A stretch of DNA of 64,000 bases, taken from NCBI RefSeq assembly GCF_051401765.1, contig NW_027480423.1:18476001-18540000 (forward strand), read 5' to 3'. Positions 25,961 through 38,522 of this stretch are shown piece by piece (within the stretch, counting starts at the first letter, position 1; each line of letters opens with the position of its first letter). The notes beneath the pieces were generated by a model. That model was not told the DNA's origin, made no database searches, and saw only the letters and a program-made list of their open reading frames with translations. Source of the stretch: Calliopsis andreniformis. Taxonomy: Eukaryota > Arthropoda > Insecta > Hymenoptera > Andrenidae. Position numbers and translations under genes: made by a program.

Positions 25961-27165
25961 ATAATTGCAACCAGTGTGATAGTTATGCTCATTTCTACGG
26001 TCCGGCAACCTAGGCTTCACCCTAGGGCGTTGCTCCAACAGATTGAATAGTTAGGGCCTTAAAAGTCTATGCCCGAAGCATAAAATGCAATAAAAATACA
26101 ACAGTTTTTCCACCGTATAACAGGAATAATTGCAACCAGTGTGAAAGTAATGGTCATTCCTACGTTCCGGGCAACCTAGGTTTCACTCCAGTGCGTTGCT
26201 CCACCAGATCGAATAGTTAGGTCATAAGAAGTCAACGCCAGAAGCATAAAATACGACATAATTACAACAGCTTTTCCATCGTATAAAACGAATAATTGCA
26301 ACCAGTGTGAAAGTAATGGTCATTTCTACGTTCAGAGCAACCTAGGCGTCACTCGAGGGCATTGCTCCAACAGATCGAATAGCTAGGGACTTAGAATTCA
26401 TCGCTAAAAGCATAAAATAGAATTAAAATACAACAGTTTTTCCATCGTTTTACAGGAATAACTGCAACCAGTGTGAATGTACTGGTCATTTCTATGTTCC
26501 GGATAACCTAGGCTTCACTCTAGGGCATTGTTCCACCAGATCGTACTGTTATGGCCTAAGAAGTCAACGCCAGAAGCATAAAATACAATATAAATCAACA
26601 GCTTTTCCATCGTATATAATGTATATTTGCAAACAGTCTGAAAGTAATGGTCATTTCCATGTTCCGGGCAACCTAGTCTTCACTCTAGGGCGTTGTTCCA
26701 CCAGATCGTATAGTTAGGGCCTAAGAAGTCACCGCTAGAAGGATAAAATACAATATAAGTACAAAAGTTTTTCCATCGTATAAAATGAATATTTGCAAAC
26801 ATTGTGAAAGTAATGGTCATTTCTACGTTCCGGACAACCTAGGCGTCACTCTAGGGCGTTGCTCCACCACATCTAATAGCTACGGCCATAGAAGTCTGCC
26901 CCAGATGAATTAAATACAATAAAGATGCCACAGCTTTTCCATCGTATAAAACGAATAATTGCAACCAGTGTGAACATTATGGTCATTTCTACTTTCCCGG
27001 CAGCCTAGGCTTCACCCTAGGGCGTTGTCCCACCAGATCGAATAGTTAGGGCTTAAGTAGTTAACGCCAGAAGCATATAATACAATATAAATAGAACAGT
27101 TTTTCCATTGTATAAAACGAATAATTGCTACCAGTGTGAAAGCTATGGTCATTTCTACGTTCCGC

Positions 27166-27194
27166 GCAACCTGGGCTTTACTCCAGGGCGTTGT
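27166..27194. other. Hairpin with paired substitutions (CCTGG/CCAGG)
   Basis: Here the left arm CCTAGG has become CCTGGG and the right arm CTCTAGGG has become CTCCAGGG, so CCTGG and CCAGG still pair. Most monomers with the CCTGGG left arm keep CTCTAGGG, which leaves a G-T mismatch or wobble. The double change is also seen near 14720, and at about 29.33 and 35.96 kb as duplicated copies of this one. Confidence 0.55.
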
Positions 27195-27331
27195 TCCACC
27201 AGATGGAATAGTTAGGGCCTAAGAAGTCAACGCCAGAAGCATAAAATACGATATAAATACAACAGCTTTTCCATCGTATAAAACGAATAATTGCAACCCG
27301 TATGAAACTTATGGTCATTTCTACGTACCGG

Positions 27332-27360
27332 GCAACCTAGGCTTCAGCCTAGGGCGTTGC
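27332..27360. other. Strongest form of the monomer hairpin (7-bp perfect inner stem)
   Basis: CCTAGGC, loop TTCA, GCCTAGG forms a perfect 7-bp stem with a tetraloop. GCAA and TTGC extend it across a three-base bulge. The same form occurs at about 4611-4639 and 28162-28190, and near 29.5, 30.3, 36.1 and 37.0 kb (the latter four are duplicates of the first two of the 27-28 kb pair). Confidence 0.65.
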
Positions 27361-30300
27361 TCTACCAGATCGAATAGTTAGGGCCTTAGAAGTCAACGCC
27401 CGAAGCATAAAATATAAAATAAATAGAACAGTTTTTCCATTGTATAAAACGAATAATTGCAACCCGTGTGAAAGTTATAGTCATTTCTACGTTCCGGGCA
27501 ACCGAGGCTTCACTCTAGGGCGTTGCTCCACCAGATTAAACAGTTAGGTCCTTAGAAGTCAACGCCAGAAGCATAAAATACGATATAAATACAACAGCTT
27601 TTCCATCGTATAAAAGGAATAATTGCAAACAGTGTGAAAGTAATGGTCATTTCTACGTTCCGGGCAACCTAGGCTTCACTGTATGGCGTTCTTCCACCAC
27701 ATCGAATAGCTACGGCCTCAGAAGTCAACGCCTGAAGCATAAAATACAATATAAATATAACAGTTTTTCCATCGTATAAAACGATTGATAGCAACCAGTG
27801 TGAAAGTTATAGTCATTTCTGCGTTCCGGGCAACCTAGGCGTCACTCTAGGGCGTTGCTCCACCGCATCTAATAGCTACGGCCTTAGAAGTCAACGCCAG
27901 AGGCATAAAGTACAATATAAATACAACAGCTTTTCCATCGTACAAAATGAATAATACCAAACAGTGTGAAAGTAATTGTCATTTGTACGTTCCGGGCAAC
28001 CTAGGCATATCTCTAGGTCGTTGCTCCACCAGATCGAATAGTTAGGGCCTTAGAAGTCAACGCCCGAAGCATAAAATTCAAAATAAATAAAACAGTTTTT
28101 CCATCGTATAAAACGAAAAATTGCAAACAGTGTGAAAGATATGGTCATTTCTACGTACCGGGCAACCTAGGCTTCAGCCTAGGGCGTTGCTCTACCAGAT
28201 CGAATAGTTAGGGCCTTAGAAGTCAACGCCCGAAGCATAAAATACGATATAAATACAACAGCTGTTCCATCGTATAAAAGGAATAATTGCAAACAGTGTG
28301 AAAGTAATGGTCATTTCTACGTTCCGGGCAACCTAGGCTTCACTCTACGGCGTTGTTCCACCAGATCGAATAGTTAGGGCCTAAGAAGTCAACACCAGAA
28401 GAATAAAGTACAATAAAAATACAACAGTCTTTCCATCCTATAACAGGAATAATTGCAACCCGTGTGAAGGTGGTGGTCATTTCTACGTTCCAGGCAACCT
28501 AGGCTTCACTCTAGGGCGTTGTTCCACAAGATCGAATAGTTAGGGCTTAAGTAGTTAACGCCAGAAGCATATAATACAATATAAATAGAACAGTTTTTCC
28601 ATTGTATAAAACGAATAATTGCTACCAGTGTGAAAGTTATGGTCATTTCTACGTACCGGGCAACCTAGGCTTCACTCTAGGGCGTTGCTCCACCAGATCG
28701 AATAGTTAGGGCCTTAGAAGTCAACGCCCGAAGCATAAAATATAAAATAAATAGAACAGTTTTTCCATCGTATAAAACGAATAATTGCTACCAGTGTGAA
28801 AGTTATGGTCATTTCTACTTTCCGGGCAACCTAGACATCACCCTAGGGCGTTGTTCCACCAGATGGAATTGTTAGGGCCTAGGAAGTCAACGCCAGAAGC
28901 ATAAAATACGATATAAATACAACAGCTTTTCCATCGTATAAAATGAATATTTGCAAACATTGTGAAAGTAATGGTCATTTCTACGTTCCGGACAACCTAG
29001 GCGTCACTCTAGGGCGTTGCTCCACCACATCTAATAGCTACGGCCATAGAAGTCTGCCCCAGATGAATTAAATACAATAAAGATGCCACAGCTTTTCCAT
29101 CGTATAAAACGAATAATTGCAACCAGTGTGAACATTATGGTCATTTCTACTTTCCCGGCAGCCTAGGCTTCACCCTAGGGCGTTGTCCCACCAGATCGAA
29201 TAGTTAGGGCTTAAGTAGTTAACGCCAGAAGCATATAATACAATATAAATAGAACAGTTTTTCCATTGTATAAAACGAATAATTGCTACCAGTGTGAAAG
29301 TTATGGTCATTTCTACGTTCCGCGCAACCTGGGCTTTACTCCAGGGCGTTGTTCCACCAGATGGAATAGTTAGGGCCTAAGAAGTCAACGCCAGAAGCAT
29401 AAAATACGATATAAATACAACAGCTTTTCCATCGTATAAAACGAATAATTGCAACCCGTATGAAACTTATGGTCATTTCTACGTACCGGGCAACCTAGGC
29501 TTCAGCCTAGGGCGTTGCTCTACCAGATCGAATAGTTAGGGCCTTAGAAGTCAACGCCCGAAGCATAAAATATAAAATAAATAGAACAGTTTTTCCATTG
29601 TATAAAACGAATAATTGCAACCCGTGTGAAAGTTATAGTCATTTCTACGTTCCGGGCAACCGAGGCTTCACTCTAGGGCGTTGCTCCACCAGATTAAACA
29701 GTTAGGTCCTTAGAAGTCAACGCCAGAAGCATAAAATACGATATAAATACAACAGCTTTTCCATCGTATAAAAGGAATAATTGCAAACAGTGTGAAAGTA
29801 ATGGTCATTTCTACGTTCTGGGCAACCTAGGCTTCACTGTATGGCGTTCTTCCACCACATCGAATAGCTACGGCCTCAGAAGTCAACGCCTGAAGCATAA
29901 AATACAATATAAATATAACAGTTTTTCCATCGTATAAAACGATTGATAGCAACCAGTGTGAAAGTTATAGTCATTTCTGCGTTCCGGGCAACCTAGGCGT
30001 CACTCTAGGGCGTTGCTCCACCGCATCTAATAGCTACGGCCTTAGAAGTCAACGCCAGAGGCATAAAGTACAATATAAATACAACAGCTTTTCCATCGTA
30101 CAAAATGAATAATACCAAACAGTGTGAAAGTAATTGTCATTTGTACGTTCCGGGCAACCTAGGCATATCTCTAGGTCGTTGCTCCACCAGATCGAATAGT
30201 TAGGGCCTTAGAAGTCAACGCCCGAAGCATAAAATTCAAAATAAATAAAACAGTTTTTCCATCGTATAAAACGAAAAATTGCAAACAGTGTGAAAGATAT

Positions 30301-30834
30301 GGTCATTTCTACGTACCGGGCAACCTAGGCTTCAGCCTAGGGCGTTGCTCTACCAGATCGAATAGTTAGGGCCTTAGAAGTCAACGCCCGAAGCATAAAA
30401 TACGATATAAATACAACAGCTGTTCCATCGTATAAAAGGAATAATTGCAAACAGTGTGAAAGTAATGGTCATTTCTACGTTCCGGGCAACCTAGGCTTCA
30501 CTCTACGGCGTTGTTCCACCAGATCGAATAGTTAGGGCCTAAGAAGTCAACACCAGAAGAATAAAGTACAATAAAAATACAACAGTCTTTCCATCCTATA
30601 ACAGGAATAATTGCAACCCGTGTGAAAGGGATGGTCATTTCTACGTACCGGGCAACCTAGACTTCACCCTAGGCCGTTGTTCCACCAGATCGAATAGTTA
30701 GGGCCTAAGAAGTGAACGCCTGAAGCATAAAATACAATATAAATGCAACAGTTTTTCCATCGTATAAAACGAATAATTGCAACCAGTATGAAACTTATGG
30801 TCATTTCTACGTACCGGGCAACCTAGCCTTCACA

Positions 30835-33800
30835 CTAGGGCGTTGTTCCACCAGATGGAATAGTTAGGGCCTAAGAAGTCAACACCAGAAGCATAAAATA
30901 CGATATAAATACAACAGCTTTTCCATCGTATAAAACAAATAATTGCAACCAGTGTGAAAGTTATGTTCATTTCTACGTTCCGGGCAACATAGGCTTCACT
31001 GTATGGCGTTCTTCCACCACATCGGATAGCTACGGCCTCAGAAGTCAACGCCTGAAGTATAAAATACAATAAAAATACAACTGTCTTTCCATCCTATAAC
31101 AGGAGTAATTGCAACCCGTGTGAAGGTGATGGTCATTTCTACGTTCCAGGCAACATACGCTTCACTCTAGGGCGTTGCTCCACCAGATCAAACAGTTAGG
31201 GCCATAGAAGTCAACGTCCGAAGCATTAAATACAAAATAAATAGAACAGTTTTTCCATTGTATAAAACGAATAATTGCTACCAGTGTAAAAGTTATAGTC
31301 ATTTCTACGTTCCGGGCAACCTAGTCTTCACCCTAGGCCGTTATTCCACCAGATGGAATAGTTAGGGCCTAAGAAGTCAACGCTAGTAGCATAAAATACG
31401 ATATAAATACAACAGCTTTTCCATCGTATAAAACAAATAATTGCAACCAGTATGAAACTTATGGTCATTTCTACGTACCGGGCAACCTAGGCTGCACTCT
31501 AGGGCGTTGCTCCACTAGATCGAATAGTTAGGGCCTTAGAAGTCAACGCCCGAGGCATAAAATACAAAATAAATAAAACAGTTTTTCCATCGTATAAAAG
31601 GAAAAATTGCAAACAGTGTGAAAGATCTGGACATTTCTACGATCCGGGCTACCTAGGCTTCACTCTATGGCGTTCTTCCACCACATCGAATAGCAACGGC
31701 CTCAGAAGTCAACGCCAGAAGCTTAAATACAATATAAATATAACAGTTTTTCCATCGTATAAAACGAACAATAGCAACCAGTGTGAAAGTTATGGTCATT
31801 TCTACGTTCCGGGCAACCTCGGTTTCACTCTACGGCGATGCTCCACCAGATCAAACAGTTAGGGCCTTAGAAGTCAACGCCCGAAGCATAAAATACAAAA
31901 TAAGTAGAACGGTTTTTCCATTGTATAAAACGAATAATTGCTGCCAGTGTAAAAGCTATGGTCATTTCTACGTTCCGGGCAACCTAGGCTTCACCCTAGG
32001 GCGTTGTTCCACCAGATGGGATAGTTAGGGCCTAAGAAGTCAACGCCAGAAGCATAAAATACGATATAAATACAACAGCTTTTCCATCGTATAAAACAAA
32101 TAATTGCAACCAGTGTGAAAGTTATGGTCATTTCTACGTTCCGGGCAATCTAGGCTGCACCCTAGGGCGTTGCACAAACAGATTGAATAGTTCGGGCCTC
32201 AGAAGTCAACGCCCGAAGCATAAAATACAAAATAAATAGAACTGTTTTTCCATCGTATAAAACGAATAGTTGCTACCGGTGTGAAAGTTATGGTCATTTC
32301 TACGTTCCGGGCAACCTATGCTTCACTCTAGGGCGGTGCTCTACCAGATTAAGTAGTTAGGGCCTAAGAAGTCAACGCTAGAAGCATAAAATACAATATA
32401 AATCAACAGCTTTTCCATCGTATATAATGTATATTTGCGAACAGTCTGAAAGTAATGGTCATTTCCATGTTCCGGGCAACCTAGTCTTCACTCTAGGGCG
32501 TTGTTCCTCCAGATCGTACAGTTATGGCCTAAGAAGTCAACGCCAGAAGCATAAAATACAATATAAATCAACAGCTTTTCCATCGTATATAATGTATATT
32601 TGCAAACAGTCTGAAAGTAATGGTCATTTCCATGTTCCGGGCAACCTAGTCTTCACTCTAGGGCGTTGTTCCACCAGATCGTATAGTTAGGGCCTAAGAA
32701 GTCAACGCTAGAAGGATAAAATACAATATAAGTACAAAACTTTTTCCATCGTATAAAATGAATATTTGCAAACATTGTGAAAGTAATGGTCATTTCTACG
32801 TTCCGGACAACCTAGGCGTCACTCTAGGGCGTTGCTCCACCACATCTAATAGCTACGGCCATAGAAGTCTGCCCCAGATGAATTAAATACAATAAAGATG
32901 CCACAGCTTTTCCATCGTATAAAACGAATAATTGCAACCAGTGTGAAAGTTATGGTCATTTCTACATTCCGAGGAACCTAGGCTTCACTCTAGGGCGTTG
33001 CTCCACCTGATCGAATAGTTAGCGCCTGAGAAGTCAACGCCAGAAGCATAAAATACAATAAAGATGCAACAGTTTTTCCATCGTTTTACAGGAATAACTG
33101 CAACCAGTGTGAATGTACTGGTCATTTCTACGTTCCGGTTAACCTAGGCTTCACTCTAGGGCGTTGCTCCACCTGATCGAATAGTTAGGGCCTTAGATGT
33201 CAACGCCCGAAGCATTACATACAAAATAAATAGAACAGTTTTTCCATTGTATCAAACGAATAATTGCTACCAGTGTGAAAGTTATGGTCATTACTACGTT
33301 CCGCGCAACCTGGGCTTTACTCTAGGGAGTTGTTCCACCAGATGGAATAGTTAGGGCCTAAGAAGTCAACGCCAGAAGCATAAAATACGATATAAATACA
33401 ACAGCTCTTCCATCGTATAAAGCAAATAATTGCAAGCAGTGTGAAAGTTATGGTCATTTCTACGTTCCGGGCAACCTAGGCTTCACTGTATGGCGTTCTT
33501 CCACCACATCGGATGGCTACGGCCTCAGAAGTCAACGCCTGAAGTATAAAATACAATAAAATACAACAGTCTTTCCATCCTATAACAGGAATAATTGCAA
33601 CCCGTGTGAAAGGGATGGTCATTTCTACGTTCCAGGCAACCTAGGCTTCACTCTAGGGCGTTGCTCCACCAGATCAAACAGTTAGGGCCTAAGAAGTGAA
33701 CGCCAGAAGCATAAAATACAATATAAATACAACAGTTTTTCCATCATATAAAACGAATGATAGCAACCAGTGTGAAAGTTATGGTCATTTCGACATTTCG

Positions 33801-36800
33801 AGCAACCTAGGCTTCACTCTAGGGCGTTGCTCCACCTGATCGAATAGTTAGGGCCTTAGAAGTCAACGCCCGAATCATTAAATACAAAATAAATAGAACA
33901 GTTTTTCCATTGTATCAAACGAATAATTGCTACCAGTGTGAAAGTTATGGTCATTTCTACTTTCCGGGCAACCTAGGCTTCACCCTAGGGCGTTGCTCCA
34001 CCAGATCGAATAGTTAGGGCCTTAGAAGTCAACGCCCGAAGCATAAAATACAAAATAAATAAATCAGTTTTTCCATCGTATAAAACGAATAATTGCTACC
34101 ATTGTGAAAGTTATTGTCAGTTCTACGTTCCGGGCAACCTAGGCTGCACTCTAGGGCGTTGCTCCACTAGATCGAATAGTTAGAGCCTTAGAAGTCAACG
34201 CCCGAAGCATAAAATTCAAAATAAATAAAACAGTTTTTCCATCGTATAAAACGAAAAATTGCAAACAGTGTGAAAGAAATGGACATTTCTACGATCCGGG
34301 CAACCTAGTCTTCACTCTAGGGCGTTGCTCTACCAGATCGAATAGTTAGGGCCTTAGAAGTCAACACCCGAAGCATAAAATACAAAATAAATAGAACAGT
34401 TTTTCCATCGTATAAAACGAATAATTGATACCAGTGTGAAAGTTATGCTCATTTCTACGTTCCGGGCAACCTAGGCTGCACTCTAGGGCGTTGCTCCACT
34501 AGATCGAATAGTTAGGGCCTTAGAAGTCAACGCCCGAAGCATAAAATACAAAATAAATAAAACAGTTTTTCCATCGTATAAAACGAAAAATTGCAAACAG
34601 TGTGAAAGATATGGACATTTCTACGATCCGGGCTACCTAGGCTTCACTCTATGGCGTTCTTCCACCACATCGAATAGCAACGGCCTCAGAAGTCAACGCC
34701 AGAAGCATAAAATACGATATAAATACAACAGCTTTTCCATCGTATAAAACGAATAATTGCAACCAGTGTGATAGTTATGCTCATTTCTACGGTCCGGCAA
34801 CCTAGGCTTCACCCTAGGGCGTTGCTCCAACAGATTGAATAGTTAGGGCCTTAAAAGTCTATGCCCGAAGCATAAAATGCAATAAAAATACAACAGTTTT
34901 TCCACCGTATAACAGGAATAATTGCAACCAGTGTGAAAGTAATGGTCATTCCTACGTTCCGGGCAACCTAGGTTTCACTCCAGTGCGTTGCTCCACCAGA
35001 TCGAATAGTTAGGTCATAAGAAGTCAACGCCAGAAGCATAAAATACGATATAATTACAACAGCTTTTCCATCGTATAAAACGAATAATTGCAACCAGTGT
35101 GAAAGTAATGGTCATTTCTACGTTCAGAGCAACCTAGGCGTCACTCGAGGGCATTGCTCCAACAGATCGAATAGCTAGGGACTTAGAATTCATCGCTAAA
35201 AGCATAAAATAGAATTAAAATACAACAGTTTTTCCATCGTTTTACAGGAATAACTGCAACCAGTGTGAATGTACTGGTCATTTCTATGTTCCGGATAACC
35301 TAGGCTTCACTCTAGGGCGTTGTTCCACCAGATCGTACTGTTATGGCCTAAGAAGTCAACGCCAGAAGCATAAAATACAATATAAATCAACAGCTTTTCC
35401 ATCGTATATAATGTATATTTGCAAACAGTCTGAAAGTAATGGTCATTTCCATGTTCCGGGCAACCTAGTCTTCACTCTAGGGCGTTGTTCCACCAGATCG
35501 TATAGTTAGGGCCTAAGAAGTCACCGCTAGAAGGATAAAATACAATATAAGTACAAAAGTTTTTCCATCGTATAAAATGAATATTTGCAAACATTGTGAA
35601 AGTAATGGTCATTTCTACGTTCCGGACAACCTAGGCGTCACTCTAGGGCGTTGCTCCACCACATCTAATAGCTACGGCCATAGAAGTCTGCCCCAGATGA
35701 ATTAAATACAATAAAGATGCCACAGCTTTTCCATCGTATAAAACGAATAATTGCAACCAGTGTGAACATTATGGTCATTTCTACTTTCCCGGCAGCCTAG
35801 GCTTCACCCTAGGGCGTTGTCCCACCAGATCGAATAGTTAGGGCTTAAGTAGTTAACGCCAGAAGCATATAATACAATATAAATAGAACAGTTTTTCCAT
35901 TGTATAAAACGAATAATTGCTACCAGTGTGAAAGTTATGGTCATTTCTACGTTCCGCGCAACCTGGGCTTTACTCCAGGGCGTTGTTCCACCAGATGGAA
36001 TAGTTAGGGCCTAAGAAGTCAACGCCAGAAGCATAAAATACGATATAAATACAACAGCTTTTCCATCGTATAAAACGAATAATTGCAACCCGTATGAAAC
36101 TTATGGTCATTTCTACGTACCGGGCAACCTAGGCTTCAGCCTAGGGCGTTGCTCTACCAGATCGAATAGTTAGGGCCTTAGAAGTCAACGCCCGAAGCAT
36201 AAAATATAATATAAATAGAACAGTTTTTCCATTGTATAAAACGAATAATTGCAACCCGTGTGAAAGTTATAGTCATTTCTACGTTCCGGGCAACCGAGGC
36301 TTCACTCTAGGGCGTTGCTCCACCAGATTAAACAGTTAGGTCCTTAGAAGTCAACGCCAGAAGCATAAAATACGATATAAATACAACAGCTTTTCCATCG
36401 TATAAAAGGAATAATTGCAAACAGTGTGAAAGTAATGGTCATTTCTACGTTCCGGGCAACCTAGGCTTCACTGTATGGCGTTCTTCCACCACATCGAATA
36501 GCTACGGCCTCAGAAGTCAACGCCTGAAGCATAAAATACAATATAAATATAACAGTTTTTCCATCGTATAAAACGATTGATAGCAACCAGTGTGAAAGTT
36601 ATAGTCATTTCTGCGTTCCGGGCAACCTAGGCGTCACTCTAGGGCGTTGCTCCACCGCATCTAATAGCTACGGCCTTAGAAGTCAACGCCAGAGGCATAA
36701 AGTACAATATAAATACAACAGCTTTTCCATCGTACAAAATGAATAATACCATACAGTGTGAAAGTAATTGTCATTTGTACGTTCCGGGCAACCTAGGCAT

Positions 36801-37735
36801 ATCTCTAGGTCGTTGCTCCACCAGATCGAATAGTTAGGGCCTTAGAAGTCAACGCCCGAAGCATAAAATTCAAAATAAATAAAACAGTTTTTCCATCGTA
36901 TAAAACGAAAAATTGCAAACAGTGTGAAAGATATGGTCATTTCTACGTACCGGGCAACCTAGGCTTCAGCCTAGGGCGTTGCTCTACCAGATCGAATAGT
37001 TAGGGCCTTAGAAGTCAACGCCCGAAGCATAAAATACGATATAAATACAACAGCTGTTCCATCGTATAAAAGGAATAATTGCAAACAGTGTGAAAGTAAT
37101 GGTCATTTCTACGTTCCGGGCAACCTAGGCTTCACTCTACGGCGTTGTTCCACCAGATCGAATAGTTAGGGCCTAAGAAGTCAACACCAGAAGAATAAAG
37201 TACAATAAAAATACAACAGTCTTTCCATCCTATAACAGGAATAATTGCAACCCGTGTGAAGGTGGTGGTCATTTCTACGTTCCAGGCAACCTAGGCTTCA
37301 CTCAAGGGCGTTGTTCCACAAGATCGAATAGTTAGGGCTTAAGTAGTTAACGCCAGAAGCATATAATACAATATAAATAGAACAGTTTTTCCATTGTATA
37401 AAACGAATAATTGCTACCAGTGTGAAAGTTATGGTCATTTCTACGTACCGGGCAACCTAGGCTTCACTCTAGGGCGTTGCTCCACCAGATCGAATAGTTA
37501 GGGCCTTAGAAGTCAACGCCCGAAGCATAAAATATAAAATAAATAGAACAGTTTTTCCATCGTATAAAACGAATAATTGCTACCAGTGTGAAAGTTATGG
37601 TCATTTCTACTTTCCGGGCAACCTAGACATCACCCTAGGGCGTTGTTCCACCAGATGGAATTGTTAGGGCCTAGGAAGTCAACGCCAGAAGCATAAAATA
37701 CGATATAAATACAACAGCTTTTCCATCGTATAAAA
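30835..37735 (+). repeat. 6.9-kb recent duplication, right copy (partner 22043-28943)
   Basis: Nearly identical to the left copy over its whole length. It is followed at once by other duplicated material rather than unique DNA. Such a young pair could be a true array duplication or an assembly duplication; sequence alone does not decide, but the seven substitutions argue against a simple copy error. Confidence 0.92.
36242..36862 (+). repeat. 3.7-monomer block (partner 37902-38522)
   Basis: About 620 bp reappear exactly ten monomers (1,660 bp) downstream. Markers are CCAGATTAAACAGTTAGGTC, CCACCGCATCTAATAG and GAATAATACCA. The copy at the partner site has a few changes, such as TTTTCCGTCG. Confidence 0.8.
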
Positions 37736-37901
37736 CGAATAATTGCAACCAGTGTGAAAGTTATGGTCATTTCTACGTTCCGGGCAACCTAGGCTTGACT
37801 GTATGGAGTTCTTCCACCACATCGGATACCTACGGCCTCAGAAGTCAACGCCTAAAGTATAAAATACAATAAAAATACAACAGTCTTTCCATCCTATAAC
37901 A

Positions 37902-38522
37902 GGAATAATTGCAACCCGTGTGAAAGTTATAGTCATTTCTACGTTCCGGGCAACCGAGGCTTCACTCTAGGGCGTTGCTCCACCAGATTAAACAGTTAGG
38001 TCCTTAGAAGTCAACGCCAGAAGCATAAAATACGATATAAATACAACAGCTTTTCCATCGTATAAAAGGAATAATTGCAAACAGTGTGAAAGTAATGGTC
38101 ATTTCTACGTTCCGGGCAACCTAGGCTTCACTGTATGGCGTTCTTCCACCACATCGAATAGCTACGGCCTCTGAAGTCAACGCCTGAAGCATAAAATACA
38201 ATATAAATATAACAGTTTTTCCATCGTATAAAACGAATGATAGCAACCAGTGTGAAAGTTATAGTCATTTCTACGTTCCGGGCAACCTAGGCGTCACTCT
38301 AGGGCGTTGCTCCACCGCATCTAATAGCTACGGCCTTAGAAGTCAACGCCAGAGGCATAAAGTACAATATAAATACAACAGCTTTTCCGTCGTACAAAAT
38401 GAATAATACCAAACAGTGTGAAAGTAATTGTCATTTGTACGTTCCGGGCAACCTAGGCATATCTCTAGGTCGTTGCTCCACCAGATCGAATAGTTAGGGC
38501 CTTAGAAGTCAACGCCCGAAGC
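37902..38522 (+). repeat. 3.7-monomer block (partner 36242-36862)
   Basis: Second copy of the ten-monomer-spaced block. It ends at GAAGCAGTACATACAAAA, where the sequence changes to the CCGCGCAACCTGG monomer type. It lies just outside the right edge of the 6.9-kb duplication. Confidence 0.8.

Larger units (their letters stand above)
22043..28943 (+). repeat. 6.9-kb recent duplication, left copy (partner 30835-37735)
   Basis: About 41.6 monomers are repeated at a constant offset of 8,792 bp (53 monomers less 6). I noted only seven substitutions, at 23929, 26257, 26527, 27143, 27418, 27960 and 28512, and no indel, giving roughly 99.9% identity by eye. Even rare single-base deletions (AAATCAACAG, GAAGCTTAAATAC, ATAAAATACAACAGTC) are shared. 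The left edge is inside the hairpin region; the right edge is at a TAAAATG/TAAAACG difference. Confidence 0.92.
26769..30626 (+). repeat. 13-monomer (2,158-bp) higher-order unit, 1.8 copies
   Basis: A 1,700-bp stretch (26769-28468) is repeated at 28927-30626, exactly 13 monomers later. Markers include AAATGAATATTTGCAAAC, CAGCCTAGGCTTCACC, GTTGTCCCACCAG, GCAACCCGTATGAAAC and GGCATATCTCTAGGTCG. The second copy is cut off by a junction to CGTGTGAAAGGGATGG text. This partial second unit fills most of the gap between the two 6.9-kb copies, so the two events are mechanistically linked. Confidence 0.87.

Noticed and set aside
22043..37735. The 6.9-kb repeats as long direct repeats of a transposon
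   Set aside because: Both copies consist wholly of satellite monomers in phase. There is no terminal repeat, target duplication or coding content.
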